Source: an uncultured Halieaceae bacterium
GTDB lineage: Bacteria > Pseudomonadota > Gammaproteobacteria > Pseudomonadales > Halieaceae
Reading direction: 5' to 3'
Assembly: GCA_913057135.1 (NCBI GenBank)
Contig: CAJXNM010000012.1
Location: 1-64,000 of the forward strand
Length of the DNA stretch: 64,000 bases
In this document: positions 53,311 to 64,000 of the stretch, in pieces
Numbering within the stretch: the stretch's first letter is position 1
Layout of the letters: every line of letters begins with the position of its first letter
Position numbers and translations under genes: made by a program
Notes under the pieces: model-generated
Seen by the model: only the letters and a program-made list of their open reading frames with translations
Database searches by the model: none
What the model was told of the DNA's origin: nothing

Positions 53311-54156
53311 ATGAGCGCGCTAATTCTCGACGGCAAACACGTTGCACAACTCACCGAAACCGAACTCAGCCAGCGTGTCGCTGCTCTTAAGGAGCGCTCA
53401 GGCGGTCGCACACCGGTGCTGGCCACACTGCTGGTAGGCGACGATCCAGCATCTGCCACCTACGTCAAAATGAAAGGCAACGCCTGCCGCCGCATTGGCA
53501 TGGAATCGCTCGCCATTGAACTACCTGGCACATTGCGCACCAATGACTTACTGCGCGAGATTGAGCAGCTCAATGGGAACCCCGATGTGCACGGCATTCT
53601 GTTGCAGCACCCAGTGCCCTCCCAAATTGATGAGCGCGCCTGCTTTGACATGATTGCCCTTGAAAAGGACGTCGATGGCGTCACCTGCCTGGGGTTTGGT
53701 CGTATGTCTATGGGCGAACCTGCCTATGGTTGCGCTACGCCTCAGGGCATCATGCGACTGCTACAGCACTACGATATTGAACTGTCGGGTATGCATGCGG
53801 TGGTCGTCGGCCGAAGCCCCATACTGGGCAAGCCTATGGCTATGATGATGCTGCAGGCCAATGCCACGGTGACCATCTGCCACTCCAGAACCCAGGATCT
53901 ACGCCGCCATATTGAGCAGGCCGATATCGTGGTTGGCGCCGTTGGTCGACCCGAGTTTATTCGTGCTGACTGGATCAAAGACGGCGCAGTGGTGGTCGAT
54001 GCGGGCTATCACCCAGGGGGGGTTGGTGATATTGAATTAGGGCCGCTCGCCGAGCGAGCCCGAGCCATTACCCCAGTACCGGGTGGCGTGGGACCCATGA
54101 CCATCAATACGCTCATACAGCAAACCGTGCTGTCCGGTGAGAAAGCCTTGGGCTAG
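53311..54156 (+). CDS. folD: Bifunctional methylenetetrahydrofolate dehydrogenase/cyclohydrolase
   Basis: [52 protein letters not shown]. Confidence 0.98.
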   Translation: MSALILDGKHVAQLTETELSQRVAALKERSGGRTPVLATLLVGDDPASATYVKMKGNACRRIGMESLAIELPGTLRTNDLLREIEQLNGNPDVHGILLQHPVPSQIDERACFDMIALEKDVDGVTCLGFGRMSMGEPAYGCATPQGIMRLLQHYDIELSGMHAVVVGRSPILGKPMAMMMLQANATVTICHSRTQDLRRHIEQADIVVGAVGRPEFIRADWIKDGAVVVDAGYHPGGVGDIELGPLAERARAITPVPGGVGPMTINTLIQQTVLSGEKALG

Positions 54157-55526
54157 GCCCGCTTCCAGCTGGTCCCAGCGGGGCCGTCCTCCAGCAACAC
54201 ACCAGCTGCCGTGAGCTCATCGCGAATCGCGTCAGCCCGAGCGAAATCCCTACTCTGTTTTGCGGCTGCGCGTTCAGCGATAAGGCTCTCGATTACCGAA
54301 GCGGTTAAATCCCCGGCCCCACCCGCCGTGAACCAGGCGTCGGGATCGGTGTTCAACAAACCCAGCACAGCACCGCTTGCTAGCAACTGCCCCTTAGCGT
54401 CAGCAACCTCATCGGGATCGGCTTTGTTCAGGGCTTTAGCTGCCGCATGCAGCGCCGCAATGGCCTCGGGGGTATTGAGATCATCGAGCAGAGCCTTAAA
54501 GGCTTGGGTAGTGCTCGGTTCCACAAGGCTTGCCGTCACCTCTGTATGGGGACGCAAGGCAGCGTAAAAGCTGTCGAGTGCCCCGCGTGCACTTTCAAGC
54601 AGTTCTGCCGAGAAATTCAAGGGCGACCGGTAGTGGGCCGAGAGCAAGGCAAAACGAAGCACTTCTCCGGGGTAATGAACCAGTAATTCGCGTACCGTTC
54701 GCACATTCCCCAAGGACTTCGACATTTTCTCGCCGTCCATGTCGATATAGGCGTTATGCATCCAGTAGCGGACAAAATCGCCCCCATAGGCACAGCAACT
54801 TTGTGCGCGCTCATTTTCATGGTGGGGAAAAATGAGATCGCGACCACCGCCGTGAATATCAATGCTGTCTCCGAGGTGCGCACGAATCATCGCAGAGCAC
54901 TCTAGGTGCCAACCCGGACGACCGCGTCCCCAGGGACTGTCCCAGCCCGGCTCATCCGATGAAGACGGTTTCCACAACACAAAATCCCCCGGATGGCGTT
55001 TGTAATCGGCAACATCTACCCTCGCCCCCGCCAGCATGTCCTCAAGTTTGCGGCCACTGAGTGCGCCATAACCGGCCATGGATTCAACCGCAAACAGGGC
55101 GTGCCCGTCGGCGACATAGGCGTTACCGTTGGCGATGAGCCGCTCAACCAAATCAATCATGGGCGTGATGTTGTCGGTAGCATGGGGTTCCAGCGTGGGG
55201 GTTAAGGTATTGAGCTGGGCCATGTCTTCGCGGTATTTGAGGGTGAACTCGTCACTTACCGCATCGATGCCAACACCGCGCGCCGTGGCGGCGGCAATGA
55301 TCTTATCGTCGATATCCGTAATGTTGCGCGCGTAGATAACCTGGGGGTACAGGGCGCGCAGCACCCGGTACAGGGTATCGAAGACGACAACCGGTCGTGC
55401 GTTACCGATATGCGCTAAGTTGTAGACCGTTGGGCCGCACACATACATGGTGACGCAGTTTGGGTCTGCGGGCTTAAAAGGCTCTTTCTGTCCACTTAGT
55501 GTGTTGTGTAAGGTGAGCTCAGCCAT
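54153..55526 (-). CDS. cysS: Cysteinyl-tRNA synthetase
   Basis: [49 protein letters not shown]. Confidence 0.98.
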   Translation of the reverse strand: MAELTLHNTLSGQKEPFKPADPNCVTMYVCGPTVYNLAHIGNARPVVVFDTLYRVLRALYPQVIYARNITDIDDKIIAAATARGVGIDAVSDEFTLKYREDMAQLNTLTPTLEPHATDNITPMIDLVERLIANGNAYVADGHALFAVESMAGYGALSGRKLEDMLAGARVDVADYKRHPGDFVLWKPSSSDEPGWDSPWGRGRPGWHLECSAMIRAHLGDSIDIHGGGRDLIFPHHENERAQSCCAYGGDFVRYWMHNAYIDMDGEKMSKSLGNVRTVRELLVHYPGEVLRFALLSAHYRSPLNFSAELLESARGALDSFYAALRPHTEVTASLVEPSTTQAFKALLDDLNTPEAIAALHAAAKALNKADPDEVADAKGQLLASGAVLGLLNTDPDAWFTAGGAGDLTASVIESLIAERAAAKQSRDFARADAIRDELTAAGVLLEDGPAGTSWKRA

Positions 55527-57180
55527 CTTGCGCGCTCCAGGTATCCCGCAGTCCTATGGTCAGGTTGAATACGGGGGCATCGGGGCGATGATCGAAACGA
55601 TCGGCCACAAAATAACCCTCGCGCTCAAACTGAAATACCGTTTCGGGCGCCGCTTCGGCGGCTGCCGCCTCAATGACCGCAGTGTCGAGCTGACGCAAGG
55701 ACATGGGATTGACCACTGCCATGACATCCTCGGCTTTACCCGGATTAGCCTCGGTAAACAATCGATCGTACAAGCGAACAGTAGCGGTTTTTCCCGTTGC
55801 ACAGGAAACCCAATGGATAACGCCTTTGGGTTTGACACCATCGGCAGGATCCTCGCCCAAGGTCCCCTCGATGAGGCGTGCATAAACAACGTCGATGCGC
55901 CCATCGGGGCCTTTGTCACAAGCATCGGCCTCGATGACATAGGCACCGCGCAAGCGCACCCGTTTACCGATCACTAAACGCTTGTACTTTTTGTTGGCCT
56001 CCTCCCGAAAATCGTCCCGATCAATCCACAGCTCGGCACCAAACTCGACGCTGCGGCTGCCTAGGCTGTCATCACTAGGATGATTAGCCAGGGTCAACTG
56101 CTCCGATGCGTCGACATTGGTGATTACCAAGCGCAGTGGATCGAGTACACACATGGCCCGTGCCGCATGTTGGTTCAAATGGTTGCGCACGGCACTTTCT
56201 AACATCGCCACATCGACAACGCTGTCCGAGCGCGATGTGCCCACCTCTTCGCAAAAATGCCTAATAGCCGCTGCCGGGTAGCCGCGCCTGCGCAAACCGG
56301 CAATGGTCGGCATACGGGGATCATCCCAGCCAGCCACCGCTCCCTCGTCCACCAGGGCTTTCAATTTTCGTTTGCTAGTGACCGTGTAACTGGTGTTAAG
56401 CCGTGCAAATTCAAACTGCCGGGGCTTTGAGGGCACCGGCAAGTTTGCAATGAACCAATCGTACAGGGGCCGATGATCCTCAAACTCCAGGGTGCAGATG
56501 GAGTGGCTGATGCCCTCGATGGCATCCTCCTGACCGTGGGCGTAATCGTAAGTTGGGTATATGGGCCAGGCGTTACCCGTCTGATGGTGCTCGGCCTTTC
56601 GAATGCGGTACAAAATCGGGTCGCGCAGGTTAATGTTGGGGGACGCCATATCAATTTTGGCGCGTAATACTTTCGAGCCATCGGCAAAAGCGCCGGCGCG
56701 CATTTGCTCAAACAAGGCGCGGTTTTCCTCGATCGTACGATTGCGGTAAGGGCTGTCTTTACCGGGTTCTGTGAGGGAGCCCCGGTACTCGCGGGCCTGC
56801 TCTGCACTCAGATCACAGACGTAGGCCAGACCTTGATCGATGAGATAGAGCGCCCACTGATATAGCTGCTCGAAGTAGCTTGAGGCATAGCGAACCTCGC
56901 CAGACCAGGTATAGCCCAGCCAGCGCACGTCCTCTTGGATCGAGTCAATGAACTCCTGGCTCTCTTTTTCGGGGTTGGTATCGTCAAAACGCAGATGGCA
57001 ACGGCCACCAAATTGCTCGGCTAACCCGAAATTCACAGTGATCGACTTTGCATGCCCAATGTGCAAATACCCATTGGGCTCAGGGGGAAACCGAGTCACT
57101 ACATCGGTGACGACCCCCTGATCGAGATCGGACTGAATCTGGGTACGGAGAAAGTTACTGCGGGGTTCGTTGCTTGACAT
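55519..57180 (-). CDS. glnS: Glutaminyl-tRNA synthetase
   Basis: [27 protein letters not shown]-type motif [34 protein letters not shown]. Confidence 0.97.
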   Translation of the reverse strand: MSSNEPRSNFLRTQIQSDLDQGVVTDVVTRFPPEPNGYLHIGHAKSITVNFGLAEQFGGRCHLRFDDTNPEKESQEFIDSIQEDVRWLGYTWSGEVRYASSYFEQLYQWALYLIDQGLAYVCDLSAEQAREYRGSLTEPGKDSPYRNRTIEENRALFEQMRAGAFADGSKVLRAKIDMASPNINLRDPILYRIRKAEHHQTGNAWPIYPTYDYAHGQEDAIEGISHSICTLEFEDHRPLYDWFIANLPVPSKPRQFEFARLNTSYTVTSKRKLKALVDEGAVAGWDDPRMPTIAGLRRRGYPAAAIRHFCEEVGTSRSDSVVDVAMLESAVRNHLNQHAARAMCVLDPLRLVITNVDASEQLTLANHPSDDSLGSRSVEFGAELWIDRDDFREEANKKYKRLVIGKRVRLRGAYVIEADACDKGPDGRIDVVYARLIEGTLGEDPADGVKPKGVIHWVSCATGKTATVRLYDRLFTEANPGKAEDVMAVVNPMSLRQLDTAVIEAAAAEAAPETVFQFEREGYFVADRFDHRPDAPVFNLTIGLRDTWSAQDG

Positions 57181-57349
57181 AAGGGCGCCCTAATTGCGAG
57201 GCGCGTAATATATCAGGGTATCGCGATGCTTCGCAGGCTTGTCTCAACAACGGCCAAATCAGCCATTTGTAGCCAAAACCCCGTGGCACTTAAGCGCCAA
57301 AAGCTGTAGTCTCCGCGCTCCCATTATTTGTCTGATACAGGTGTTTTAC

Positions 57350-57859
57350 ATGTCTTTGTCTCGCGTCCAAATGACCACTACTTTCGGCAATCTCATTATT
57401 GAGCTGGATGGTGAAAAAGCACCCAAAACCGTCGCCAACTTTCTGAGCTACGTGGCCGATGGCTTCTACGACGGCACCATTTTCCACCGGGTGATCGACA
57501 ACTTCATGGTACAAGGGGGTGGCTTTGACACCGATATGCGCCAGAAGCCCACGAAAGAGCCCATCGAGAACGAAGCGGATAACGGCTTAGAAAATGCCCG
57601 TGGCACCATTGCCATGGCCCGCACCATGGATCCCCACTCAGCCACCGCTCAGTTTTTCATCAATGTGAAAGACAACGATTTTCTGAATCACTCGGGCAAG
57701 AATATGCAGGGCTGGGGCTACACGGTATTCGGCCGCGTGGTCGAAGGTGACAACGTTCTGGACCGCATTCGGGTGGTTGCCACGGGTAACAGCGCGGGTC
57801 ATCAAGACGTACCTGTTGAACCCATCGTCATTGAGTCAGTCACCCTGCTAGACGCGTAA
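57350..57859 (+). CDS. ppiB: Cyclophilin-type peptidyl-prolyl isomerase
   Basis: [52 protein letters not shown]. Confidence 0.95.
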   Translation: MSLSRVQMTTTFGNLIIELDGEKAPKTVANFLSYVADGFYDGTIFHRVIDNFMVQGGGFDTDMRQKPTKEPIENEADNGLENARGTIAMARTMDPHSATAQFFINVKDNDFLNHSGKNMQGWGYTVFGRVVEGDNVLDRIRVVATGNSAGHQDVPVEPIVIESVTLLDA

Positions 57860-57865
57860 TGGCTT

Positions 57866-58588
57866 ATGGCGATTACGCTCTTCATTAGCGACTTGCATTT
57901 AAGTGACAGCACGACTGCAACCGAATCAGCGTTAATCGCCCTGCTTGAAGACTACTCTGAACTCGATGCCCTCTATATTTTGGGTGATTTCTTCGAGTAC
58001 TGGGTAGGTGACGACGATGACTCGGCGCAAATACGCCGGGTCTGTCAAACCCTAGCCGCACGGGCCGAGCGCGGCACAGACATCTATCTCATGCGCGGCA
58101 ACCGGGATTTTGCCTTGGGTGAAGCTTTTGCCCAACGCGCCAAGGCCACCTTATTGGCCGATGATGAGCATGTCATCGACCTCTATGGAACACCCACCGC
58201 CCTACTCCACGGTGACACCTTGTGCACCGATGACCACGACTATCAGGCCATCCGAGCAGTAATCCGAGACCCAGCATGGCTTTCGGATATGCTGTCAAAA
58301 CCCCTTCAAGAACGACGTGCTTTTGCGCAGGCCATGCGCCAAGCGAGCAAAGCGAAAGCCGAGAACGATCCCGATAATATTGTTGATGTTAACGACAATG
58401 CGGTGGAGGAAACGTTCCAGCGCTTGGGGGTGACCCAACTTATCCATGGCCATACCCACCGCCCTCAAATGCACAGGCATCAAGGGGGACAACGCTGGGT
58501 ATTGGGGGATTGGACACCCGAGCACGGGGCGGTCATTGGTGTTGCCACACCTGAGGCGTTTCGCCTGCAAACACTGAGCCTTGCCTAG
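57866..58588 (+). CDS. lpxH: UDP-2,3-diacylglucosamine diphosphatase
   Basis: ISDLHLSDS, LGDFFEYWVGDDD, MRGNRDF, LLHGDTLCTDD, IHGHTHRP. Confidence 0.97.
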   Translation: MAITLFISDLHLSDSTTATESALIALLEDYSELDALYILGDFFEYWVGDDDDSAQIRRVCQTLAARAERGTDIYLMRGNRDFALGEAFAQRAKATLLADDEHVIDLYGTPTALLHGDTLCTDDHDYQAIRAVIRDPAWLSDMLSKPLQERRAFAQAMRQASKAKAENDPDNIVDVNDNAVEETFQRLGVTQLIHGHTHRPQMHRHQGGQRWVLGDWTPEHGAVIGVATPEAFRLQTLSLA

Positions 58589-58595
58589 GGAAAGC

Positions 58596-59213
58596 TCAAG
58601 CGGCGGCCGGGACCCCAGAGTGGAAGCGGAACTCCGTATCGGGCTCGCAGATCAAGCGCGCTTCTACCTGTTTTAAGTGCATCAATCGATGCTCAATGCT
58701 GGTAGCGTCGGTCAGACTAGCTGCAATAGCCAAGTAGTCTTGGAAGTGGCGCGCTTCACTTTTCAACAACGATGTATAAAAACCCGCTAATTCCTCGTCG
58801 AGATGGGGGATTAATGCGGCGAACCGTTCGCAAGAACGGGCCTCGATAAGCGCACCGACCAATAAGGTATCGATGAGCCGCTCTGGCTCATTACTGCGCA
58901 CCTCTGCGCGCAGGGCGCTGGCATAGCGCGACGCGGATACAGCGCTGTAGGCAATTCCCCGACGCTGCATAATGGCGAATACCTGCTCGAAATGACGCAG
59001 CTCTTCCCGCGCAAGGCGCGACATTTTATGCAGCAAGCTGCTGTGCTCGGTGTAGCGATACATCAGATTGAGTGCGGTAGAGGCCGCTTTCTTTTCACAA
59101 TTAGCATGGTCGATCAGCAGCAACTCGGGGTTTGCCAGAGCGGCACTGACCCAAGCATCGGGGGTGGCGCAGGGCAAGAACGCGCGCACCGGTGATAGAT
59201 CGATAACGGTCAC
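58596..59213 (-). CDS. miaE: tRNA-(ms[2]io[6]A)-hydroxylase
   Basis: DHANCEKKAASTALNLMYRY, REELRHFEQV, EARSCERF, SEARHFQDYL di-iron ligand motifs. Confidence 0.94.
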   Translation of the reverse strand: MTVIDLSPVRAFLPCATPDAWVSAALANPELLLIDHANCEKKAASTALNLMYRYTEHSSLLHKMSRLAREELRHFEQVFAIMQRRGIAYSAVSASRYASALRAEVRSNEPERLIDTLLVGALIEARSCERFAALIPHLDEELAGFYTSLLKSEARHFQDYLAIAASLTDATSIEHRLMHLKQVEARLICEPDTEFRFHSGVPAAA

Positions 59214-59746
59214 GATTGGCGGTCGTTAAACAGATCTGGGGTAGCCAAATAGCGTTCGTAATGAGCTACCGACAACTCCCACCACGCCTTATCGACCTGC
59301 TCTCGCAACTCGACCAGGGTATCGGACTGGCGAGCACCCTGAATACGAAAGCCATATTTGGCGGGATCTTTAATTTGAGTAGCGCCGGCTTTTAACAACG
59401 AAAACAACCAGCAATATGGATCGTGTTTGGGATTGAAGCGCACTTGCTGAACGTCAAGCTGCCAGCGCAAAAGATCTGGGTCTTCAACAACAAACTTTTG
59501 CTGCATACAGGTGCTAAGAAAATCGGCCAGACGACTATCGACGATACGTTTTTCCGCCTCATTGTAGGCATTCCAGTCGATGATCTCGTGGCTAAAACGC
59601 TTACAGCCGCGACACACGCTATCGCCTATACCGGTAGAACAGACGCCGATGCAGGGGGTGCGAACCCGCTCCACAGGTGAAAGAGCCCCCGACAGGGACC
59701 CAAATGCAGAGCCTGTAACGGCGTTGTTGCGTAGCGCTTCAGTCAT
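59210..59746 (-). CDS. DUF1289 domain-containing protein
   Basis: TPCIGVCSTGIGDSVCRGCKRFSHEIIDWNAYNEAEK Cys motif of DUF1289. Confidence 0.88.
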   Translation of the reverse strand: MTEALRNNAVTGSAFGSLSGALSPVERVRTPCIGVCSTGIGDSVCRGCKRFSHEIIDWNAYNEAEKRIVDSRLADFLSTCMQQKFVVEDPDLLRWQLDVQQVRFNPKHDPYCWLFSLLKAGATQIKDPAKYGFRIQGARQSDTLVELREQVDKAWWELSVAHYERYLATPDLFNDRQS

Positions 59747-59970
59747 AGGCCAAGTGTAGAGTATGGGTCCATTGAATGCACGGCATCACCGCACAATGGG
59801 TGCGGTAGAAGCCGGACGCGAGCTATACTACGACACCGTAAAGCGCCGTCAACGCTCAAAGGTAACCACCTGCCTACAGCCATAGCGCCAATCAGCAATG
59901 GCAGAGTGCACAGGACACCCGCGCCGCGACGACGATCCAACAGTCATGCCATCATCCAAGGAGTAGCACT

Positions 59971-62583
59971 GTGCTTGAAGCCTACCGCGCCCACGTCGCT
60001 GAACGCGCCGAACAAAACATCCCTCCAAAGCCGCTTAATGCCGAGCAAGTGGCCGGGCTAGTCGAGCTTTTGAAGGCGCCACCGTCGGGTGAAGAGTCCA
60101 CCTTGCTTGATCTGATTACCCACCGTGTACCGCCAGGTGTTGACGAGGCAGCCTACGTCAAAGCGGCTTTTTTATCGGCTGTCGCTAAAGGCGAAAGCCA
60201 GTGCCCCCTGATTGACCCCGAGCACGCGGTTAAATTGCTGGGCAATATGCACGGCGGCTACAACATTGAAACCCTGGTGAATCTCCTCGATGACGACCGC
60301 CTGGGTGCGCTTGCGGCCGAGGAATTGAAGCATACGCTGCTAATGTTCGATGCCTTCCACGACGTGGAAGAGCGCGCCAAAAATGGCTGTGCCAATGCTC
60401 AGGCCGTGATGAACAGCTGGGCCGAGGGCGAGTGGTTCACCCAGCGCAACAAGGTGGCCGAATCCATCAAAATGGTGGTCTTTAAGGTCACGGGCGAAAC
60501 CAATACCGATGATCTTTCCCCCGCTCCCGATGCATGGTCAAGGCCTGATATCCCCTTGCACGCCCTGGCGATGTACAAAATGGAGCGTGATGGCCTGAAC
60601 CCTGATCAACCCGGTAGCGTCGGCCCCATGGCGCAAATCGACGAGATTAAAGGCAAGGGCTTGCCCGTTGCCTTTGTGGGCGATGTGGTCGGCACCGGTT
60701 CTTCCCGTAAATCGGCCACCAACTCGGTGCTTTGGTTCTTCGGTGATGAACTGCCTGGCGTTCCCAACAAGCGCGGCGGCGGTGTTTGCATCGGCGGTAA
60801 AGTCGCGCCGATTTTCTACAACACCATGGAAGACGCCGGTGCGCTCGTGTTTGAGGCCCCGGTTGACGATTTGAACATGGGCGATGTGATCGAGATTCGC
60901 CCCTACGACGGCAAAATTCTGGACGAAGCGGGCAACGTTATCTCTGAGTTTGCACTGAAATCGCAGGTGCTACTCGATGAGGTCCAAGCGGGTGGCCGTA
61001 TTAACCTCATCATTGGCCGCGGACTCACTAGTAAAGCGCGAGAATCCCTGGGCCTTGGTGAAAGTGCGTTATTCCGCAAGCCCGATCAGCCCGCCGATAC
61101 CGGCAAAGGCTATACGCTGGCGCAAAAAATGGTGGGGCGTGCCTGTGGCGTGGACGGCGTTCGACCCGGCACGTACTGCGAGCCGCGCATGACCACGGTC
61201 GGCTCCCAAGATACCACCGGGCCAATGACCCGTGACGAGCTGAAGGACTTGGCCTGCCTTGGTTTCTCAGCAGACCTGACCATGCAATCGTTCTGTCATA
61301 CCGCGGCCTATCCTAAGCCGGTCGATATCGACACCCAGCACACGCTACCCGACTTCATCATGACCCGCGGCGGCGTATCGCTGCGCGCGGGCGACGGAAT
61401 CATCCACAGCTGGCTCAACCGCATGCTTCTGCCCGACACGGTCGGTACCGGTGGCGATTCTCACACGCGCTTCCCCATGGGTATTTCATTCCCAGCAGGC
61501 TCGGGCCTGGTTGCCTTTGCGGCCGCTACAGGTGTGATGCCACTCGACATGCCCGAGTCAGTTTTGGTCCGTTTCAAAGGCAGCATGCAACCGGGTATTA
61601 CCCTGCGCGATCTCGTGCATGCTATTCCCTACTACGCCATCCAAGAAGGACTGCTCACCGTCGAGAAAAAGGGCAAGAAAAATATCTTCTCAGGCCGCAT
61701 CTTGGAGATTGAAGGTCTCGACAACCTGACGGTGGAGCAAGCGTTCGAACTGTCCGATGCCTCCGCCGAGCGCTCTGCCGCTGGCTGTACCATTAAACTC
61801 GGTGAGGACACCATTGCCGAATATTTACGCTCTAATATTGTGCTGCTGCGCTCTATGATCGCTGAAGGTTATGGCGATCCGCGCACCCTTGAGCGTCGTG
61901 CTCGTAAAATGGAGGAGTGGCTCGCTAACCCATCGCTGATGACAGCCGATGCCGATGCGGAATACGCCGCCGTTATTGAGATCGACTTGGCGGATATTCA
62001 AGAGCCTATTGTCTGTGCGCCCAACGATCCCGATGACGCGCGTAAACTCTCTGATGTCGCCGGCGATAATGTTGATGAGGTCTTTATCGGCAGCTGCATG
62101 ACCAACATTGGCCACTTCCGCGCGGCGGGTAAATTGCTGGAATCCCATAGCCAACCGGTTAGCACCAAAATGTGGATCTGCCCCCCTACCCGCATGGACG
62201 AGCACCAACTCATGGAAGAAGGCTATTACAGCATCTTCGGTAAAGCGGGTGCGCGTACTGAAATGCCCGGGTGCTCCCTGTGTATGGGTAACCAAGCTCG
62301 AGTGGCAGCGAAGTCTACCGTGCTGTCCACATCGACCCGCAACTTCCCCAACCGACTCGGGGATGGCGCCAACGTTTACCTGACATCGGCGGAACTAGCT
62401 GCCGTGGGCGCCCTACTCGGCCGCCTGCCAACTCCAGCCGAGTACTTGGAATTCGCCAGCAAAATCAACAGCATGGCAGCGGACATATACCGCTACATGA
62501 ACTTCGATCAAGTGGTTGAATTCCAAGCCCGTGCCGAAGAAGGTAAGCGTATTGCCGCTGTCCAAATTGACCAGGTAGCCTAA
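59971..62583 (+). CDS. acnB: Bifunctional aconitate hydratase 2 / 2-methylisocitrate dehydratase
   Basis: [79 protein letters not shown] start. Confidence 0.98.
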   Translation: MLEAYRAHVAERAEQNIPPKPLNAEQVAGLVELLKAPPSGEESTLLDLITHRVPPGVDEAAYVKAAFLSAVAKGESQCPLIDPEHAVKLLGNMHGGYNIETLVNLLDDDRLGALAAEELKHTLLMFDAFHDVEERAKNGCANAQAVMNSWAEGEWFTQRNKVAESIKMVVFKVTGETNTDDLSPAPDAWSRPDIPLHALAMYKMERDGLNPDQPGSVGPMAQIDEIKGKGLPVAFVGDVVGTGSSRKSATNSVLWFFGDELPGVPNKRGGGVCIGGKVAPIFYNTMEDAGALVFEAPVDDLNMGDVIEIRPYDGKILDEAGNVISEFALKSQVLLDEVQAGGRINLIIGRGLTSKARESLGLGESALFRKPDQPADTGKGYTLAQKMVGRACGVDGVRPGTYCEPRMTTVGSQDTTGPMTRDELKDLACLGFSADLTMQSFCHTAAYPKPVDIDTQHTLPDFIMTRGGVSLRAGDGIIHSWLNRMLLPDTVGTGGDSHTRFPMGISFPAGSGLVAFAAATGVMPLDMPESVLVRFKGSMQPGITLRDLVHAIPYYAIQEGLLTVEKKGKKNIFSGRILEIEGLDNLTVEQAFELSDASAERSAAGCTIKLGEDTIAEYLRSNIVLLRSMIAEGYGDPRTLERRARKMEEWLANPSLMTADADAEYAAVIEIDLADIQEPIVCAPNDPDDARKLSDVAGDNVDEVFIGSCMTNIGHFRAAGKLLESHSQPVSTKMWICPPTRMDEHQLMEEGYYSIFGKAGARTEMPGCSLCMGNQARVAAKSTVLSTSTRNFPNRLGDGANVYLTSAELAAVGALLGRLPTPAEYLEFASKINSMAADIYRYMNFDQVVEFQARAEEGKRIAAVQIDQVA

Positions 62584-62623
62584 GCTACCTCGGTCCCCAG
62601 GCCTCAGATAACCATGTCTGGGG

Positions 62624-63454
62624 TCATGAGGTCTGGAGACACTGCGGTGTCTCTAGGCTTCCTCCCCTGCTCTCATCCATCTGGTTAAGACTGTCTAGCA
62701 CCCACTGAAAACTTTGTTCAGGCTGCGCCGTCAGTGACACCCTAAGGCCGCTTAGCGGGTGATCAAAGGCCAAACCAACCGACGCCAACAACAGCCGGCG
62801 GCAAGCAAAGTGTTGCCGAAAAAATCGGTTGTGAGTCCCTTTGCCGTAACGGGTATCGCCAATGATGGGGTGAGCAATGTGCTTAAGGTGACGCCTCAAC
62901 TGGCGGTAACGCCCCGTGCGGGGCTGAAGTTCCACCAGAGAATAGCGAGCCTCTGGATAGCGATCGACGGCTATGGGTATTACCCATGATCTCAAACACC
63001 GCAGATGGGTCTGAGCTTCACGGTATTTGCCTTGATCACAGACCCGTCCCCGGTGATCAATCTCGTCCTTAAGCGGATGATCAATATCGATGGCCATCGG
63101 TGCATGGCCTCGGACAACAGCCCAGTAACGCTTGCTAACCGTTCGCCACTCAAACTGTTGTGCCACCGCGGCCGCCACGTCAGGTTCAAAGGCAAACAAC
63201 AATAGCCCCGAGGTGGGTTTATCAAGACGATGCACCGGATAGACCCAGCGCCCCAACTGATCGCGCAGCTGCTGCACGGCAAATTGTGTCTCGTGACGAT
63301 CGATCGGCGAGCGATGGACGAGCAAACCGGCCGGCTTATTAATGGCAACCAAAATATCGTCTTGCCAAACAATGGCGAGTGGCTTCAAAAAAAAGACCCT
63401 TCCTGTGACTCCCCATCTACGGTAGCGGCGAGCCCACTCTTTGTCACTGGGCAT
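62624..63454 (-). CDS. RluA-family pseudouridine synthase (TruC-like)
   Basis: LVAINKPAGLLVHRS; YPVHRLDKPTSGLLLFA; HPIIGDTRYGKGTHNR; ORF opens to 63511, start uncertain. Confidence 0.88.
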   Translation of the reverse strand: MPSDKEWARRYRRWGVTGRVFFLKPLAIVWQDDILVAINKPAGLLVHRSPIDRHETQFAVQQLRDQLGRWVYPVHRLDKPTSGLLLFAFEPDVAAAVAQQFEWRTVSKRYWAVVRGHAPMAIDIDHPLKDEIDHRGRVCDQGKYREAQTHLRCLRSWVIPIAVDRYPEARYSLVELQPRTGRYRQLRRHLKHIAHPIIGDTRYGKGTHNRFFRQHFACRRLLLASVGLAFDHPLSGLRVSLTAQPEQSFQWVLDSLNQMDESRGGSLETPQCLQTS

Positions 63455-63640
63455 GGCACCGAGGGCTCCACAATACGCCGTTTTAGCTGGTGTCATGAGC
63501 GGCGGCGTCATGAGAGGTGGCGCGAGGCACGGTAGCGGGCACCGAAGAGATCAGACCGGAACGCATGATAGAGAGCACGGTAGCAAGCAACGCAGAAAGC
63601 GCGTTACGAAGCACAGTAGGGAGCGCGATTAAATAAAAAA

Positions 63641-63659
63641 GCCGCCTATAACAGGCGGC
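63641..63659 (-). terminator. Rho-independent terminator
   Basis: GCCGCCT-ATAAC-AGGCGGC hairpin followed on the minus strand by TTTTTT (plus strand AAAAAA at 63635-63640). Confidence 0.85.
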
Positions 63660-63741
63660 TTGAGGATAAGTGGATCGTGAGTGGCTCACCACCGACGTGG
63701 TTCACGGCTCACTGACGCACCCTTCACTGATGAGAAAGGCT

Positions 63742-64000
63742 TTAGTCGTCTTCGTCCTCGTCTTCGTCTTCGTCTTCATCGTCGTCCTCAGCATAATCGT
63801 CATCATCGTCACGCTCAGATCGACGGCGCTTGCGCTTCTCCTCCGCCCTCGCAGCACGTCGTTCGGCCCGAGCGGCACGTCGCTCAGCACGCGCAGCTGC
63901 TCGCTCTGCCCGACGCTCGGCGCGGGCTGCCTCTCGCTCCGCCCGTCGCTCCGCGCGCGTCGCCTCGGCATCGTCTTGTTCATCTGCTTGCACGAGCTGT
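63742..64000 (-). CDS. Arg/Ala/Glu-rich protein with poly-acidic C-terminus; 5' end probably beyond the window
   Basis: ARAERRA heptad-like repeats followed by SERDDDDDYAEDDDEDEDEDEDEDD; open frame continues to window edge; terminator lies downstream. Confidence 0.6.
   Translation of the reverse strand, partial: QLVQADEQDDAEATRAERRAEREAARAERRAERAAARAERRAARAERRAARAEEKRKRRRSERDDDDDYAEDDDEDEDEDEDEDD

Noticed and set aside
62590-62640. CCCCAG...CTGGGG hairpin between acnB and the pseudouridine synthase gene as a terminator
   Set aside because: Only 6 bp with a long loop and no adjacent T-run; too weak to call.
63745-63790. GTCTTC-type microsatellite as a standalone repeat element
   Set aside because: Explained as codons for the poly-Asp/Glu tail; kept only as part of that finding.
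63702-63983. Alternate minus-strand ORF of 93 aa
   Set aside because: Competes with the 63742 frame; its translation (TKTKTRTKT) is the out-of-frame reading of the acidic repeat, while the other frame gives an organised basic/acidic protein.
1-64000. CRISPR arrays, prophage or known defence systems
   Set aside because: No regularly spaced repeats, cas-like, phage structural or canonical defence genes among the ORFs; the SLOG-like gene alone is not sufficient.

Overview
This 64 kb window is a gene-dense chromosomal segment from a gammaproteobacterium. Gene content and order suggest a marine, OM60/NOR5 or Halieaceae-like lineage, but that placement is inference. Most of it is conserved core synteny. 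In order it contains: a curli-type secretion cluster (curlin-like, csgF, csgG and one unidentified secreted protein); uvrC; murB-kdsB-lpxK-msbA-exbD-exbB-comEC; a DUF2062 gene; a lolCDE-type cluster; nqrM-apbE-nqrFEDCBA; a long-form gap; mfd-csiV; an MscS channel gene; lexA; topA; a TrmH-family methyltransferase; a VWA/MoxR pair; rnd-ycgL-recR-ybaB-dnaX preceded by the 4.5S SRP RNA gene; an RND efflux operon ending in a TetR gene; tRNA-Arg(TCT); a small apparently accessory segment (sulfotransferase-like protein, PAS/LuxR-HTH regulator, divergent SLOG/DUF2493-like protein); slyD-like; tRNA-His and tRNA-Pro; folD; cysS; glnS; ppiB; lpxH; miaE; DUF1289; acnB; a RluA-family pseudouridine synthase; and an Arg/Ala-rich, acidic-tailed protein cut by the window edge. 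No transposase, integrase, CRISPR array or phage gene was seen. The most notable non-annotated signals are: a complete E. coli-like programmed -1 frameshift cassette inside dnaX; two nearly abutting LexA boxes before lexA; a perfect palindrome before the RND operon as a candidate TetR operator; a near-perfect inverted repeat between the PAS/HTH gene and the SLOG-like gene; an altered CsgG constriction loop with an unidentified fourth curli-cluster gene; and a stable hairpin in the only sizeable gap between nqr genes. I found no convincing wholly new multi-gene system. The best candidates are the sulfotransferase/PAS-HTH/SLOG-like segment beside tRNA-Arg and the unidentified curli-cluster protein.
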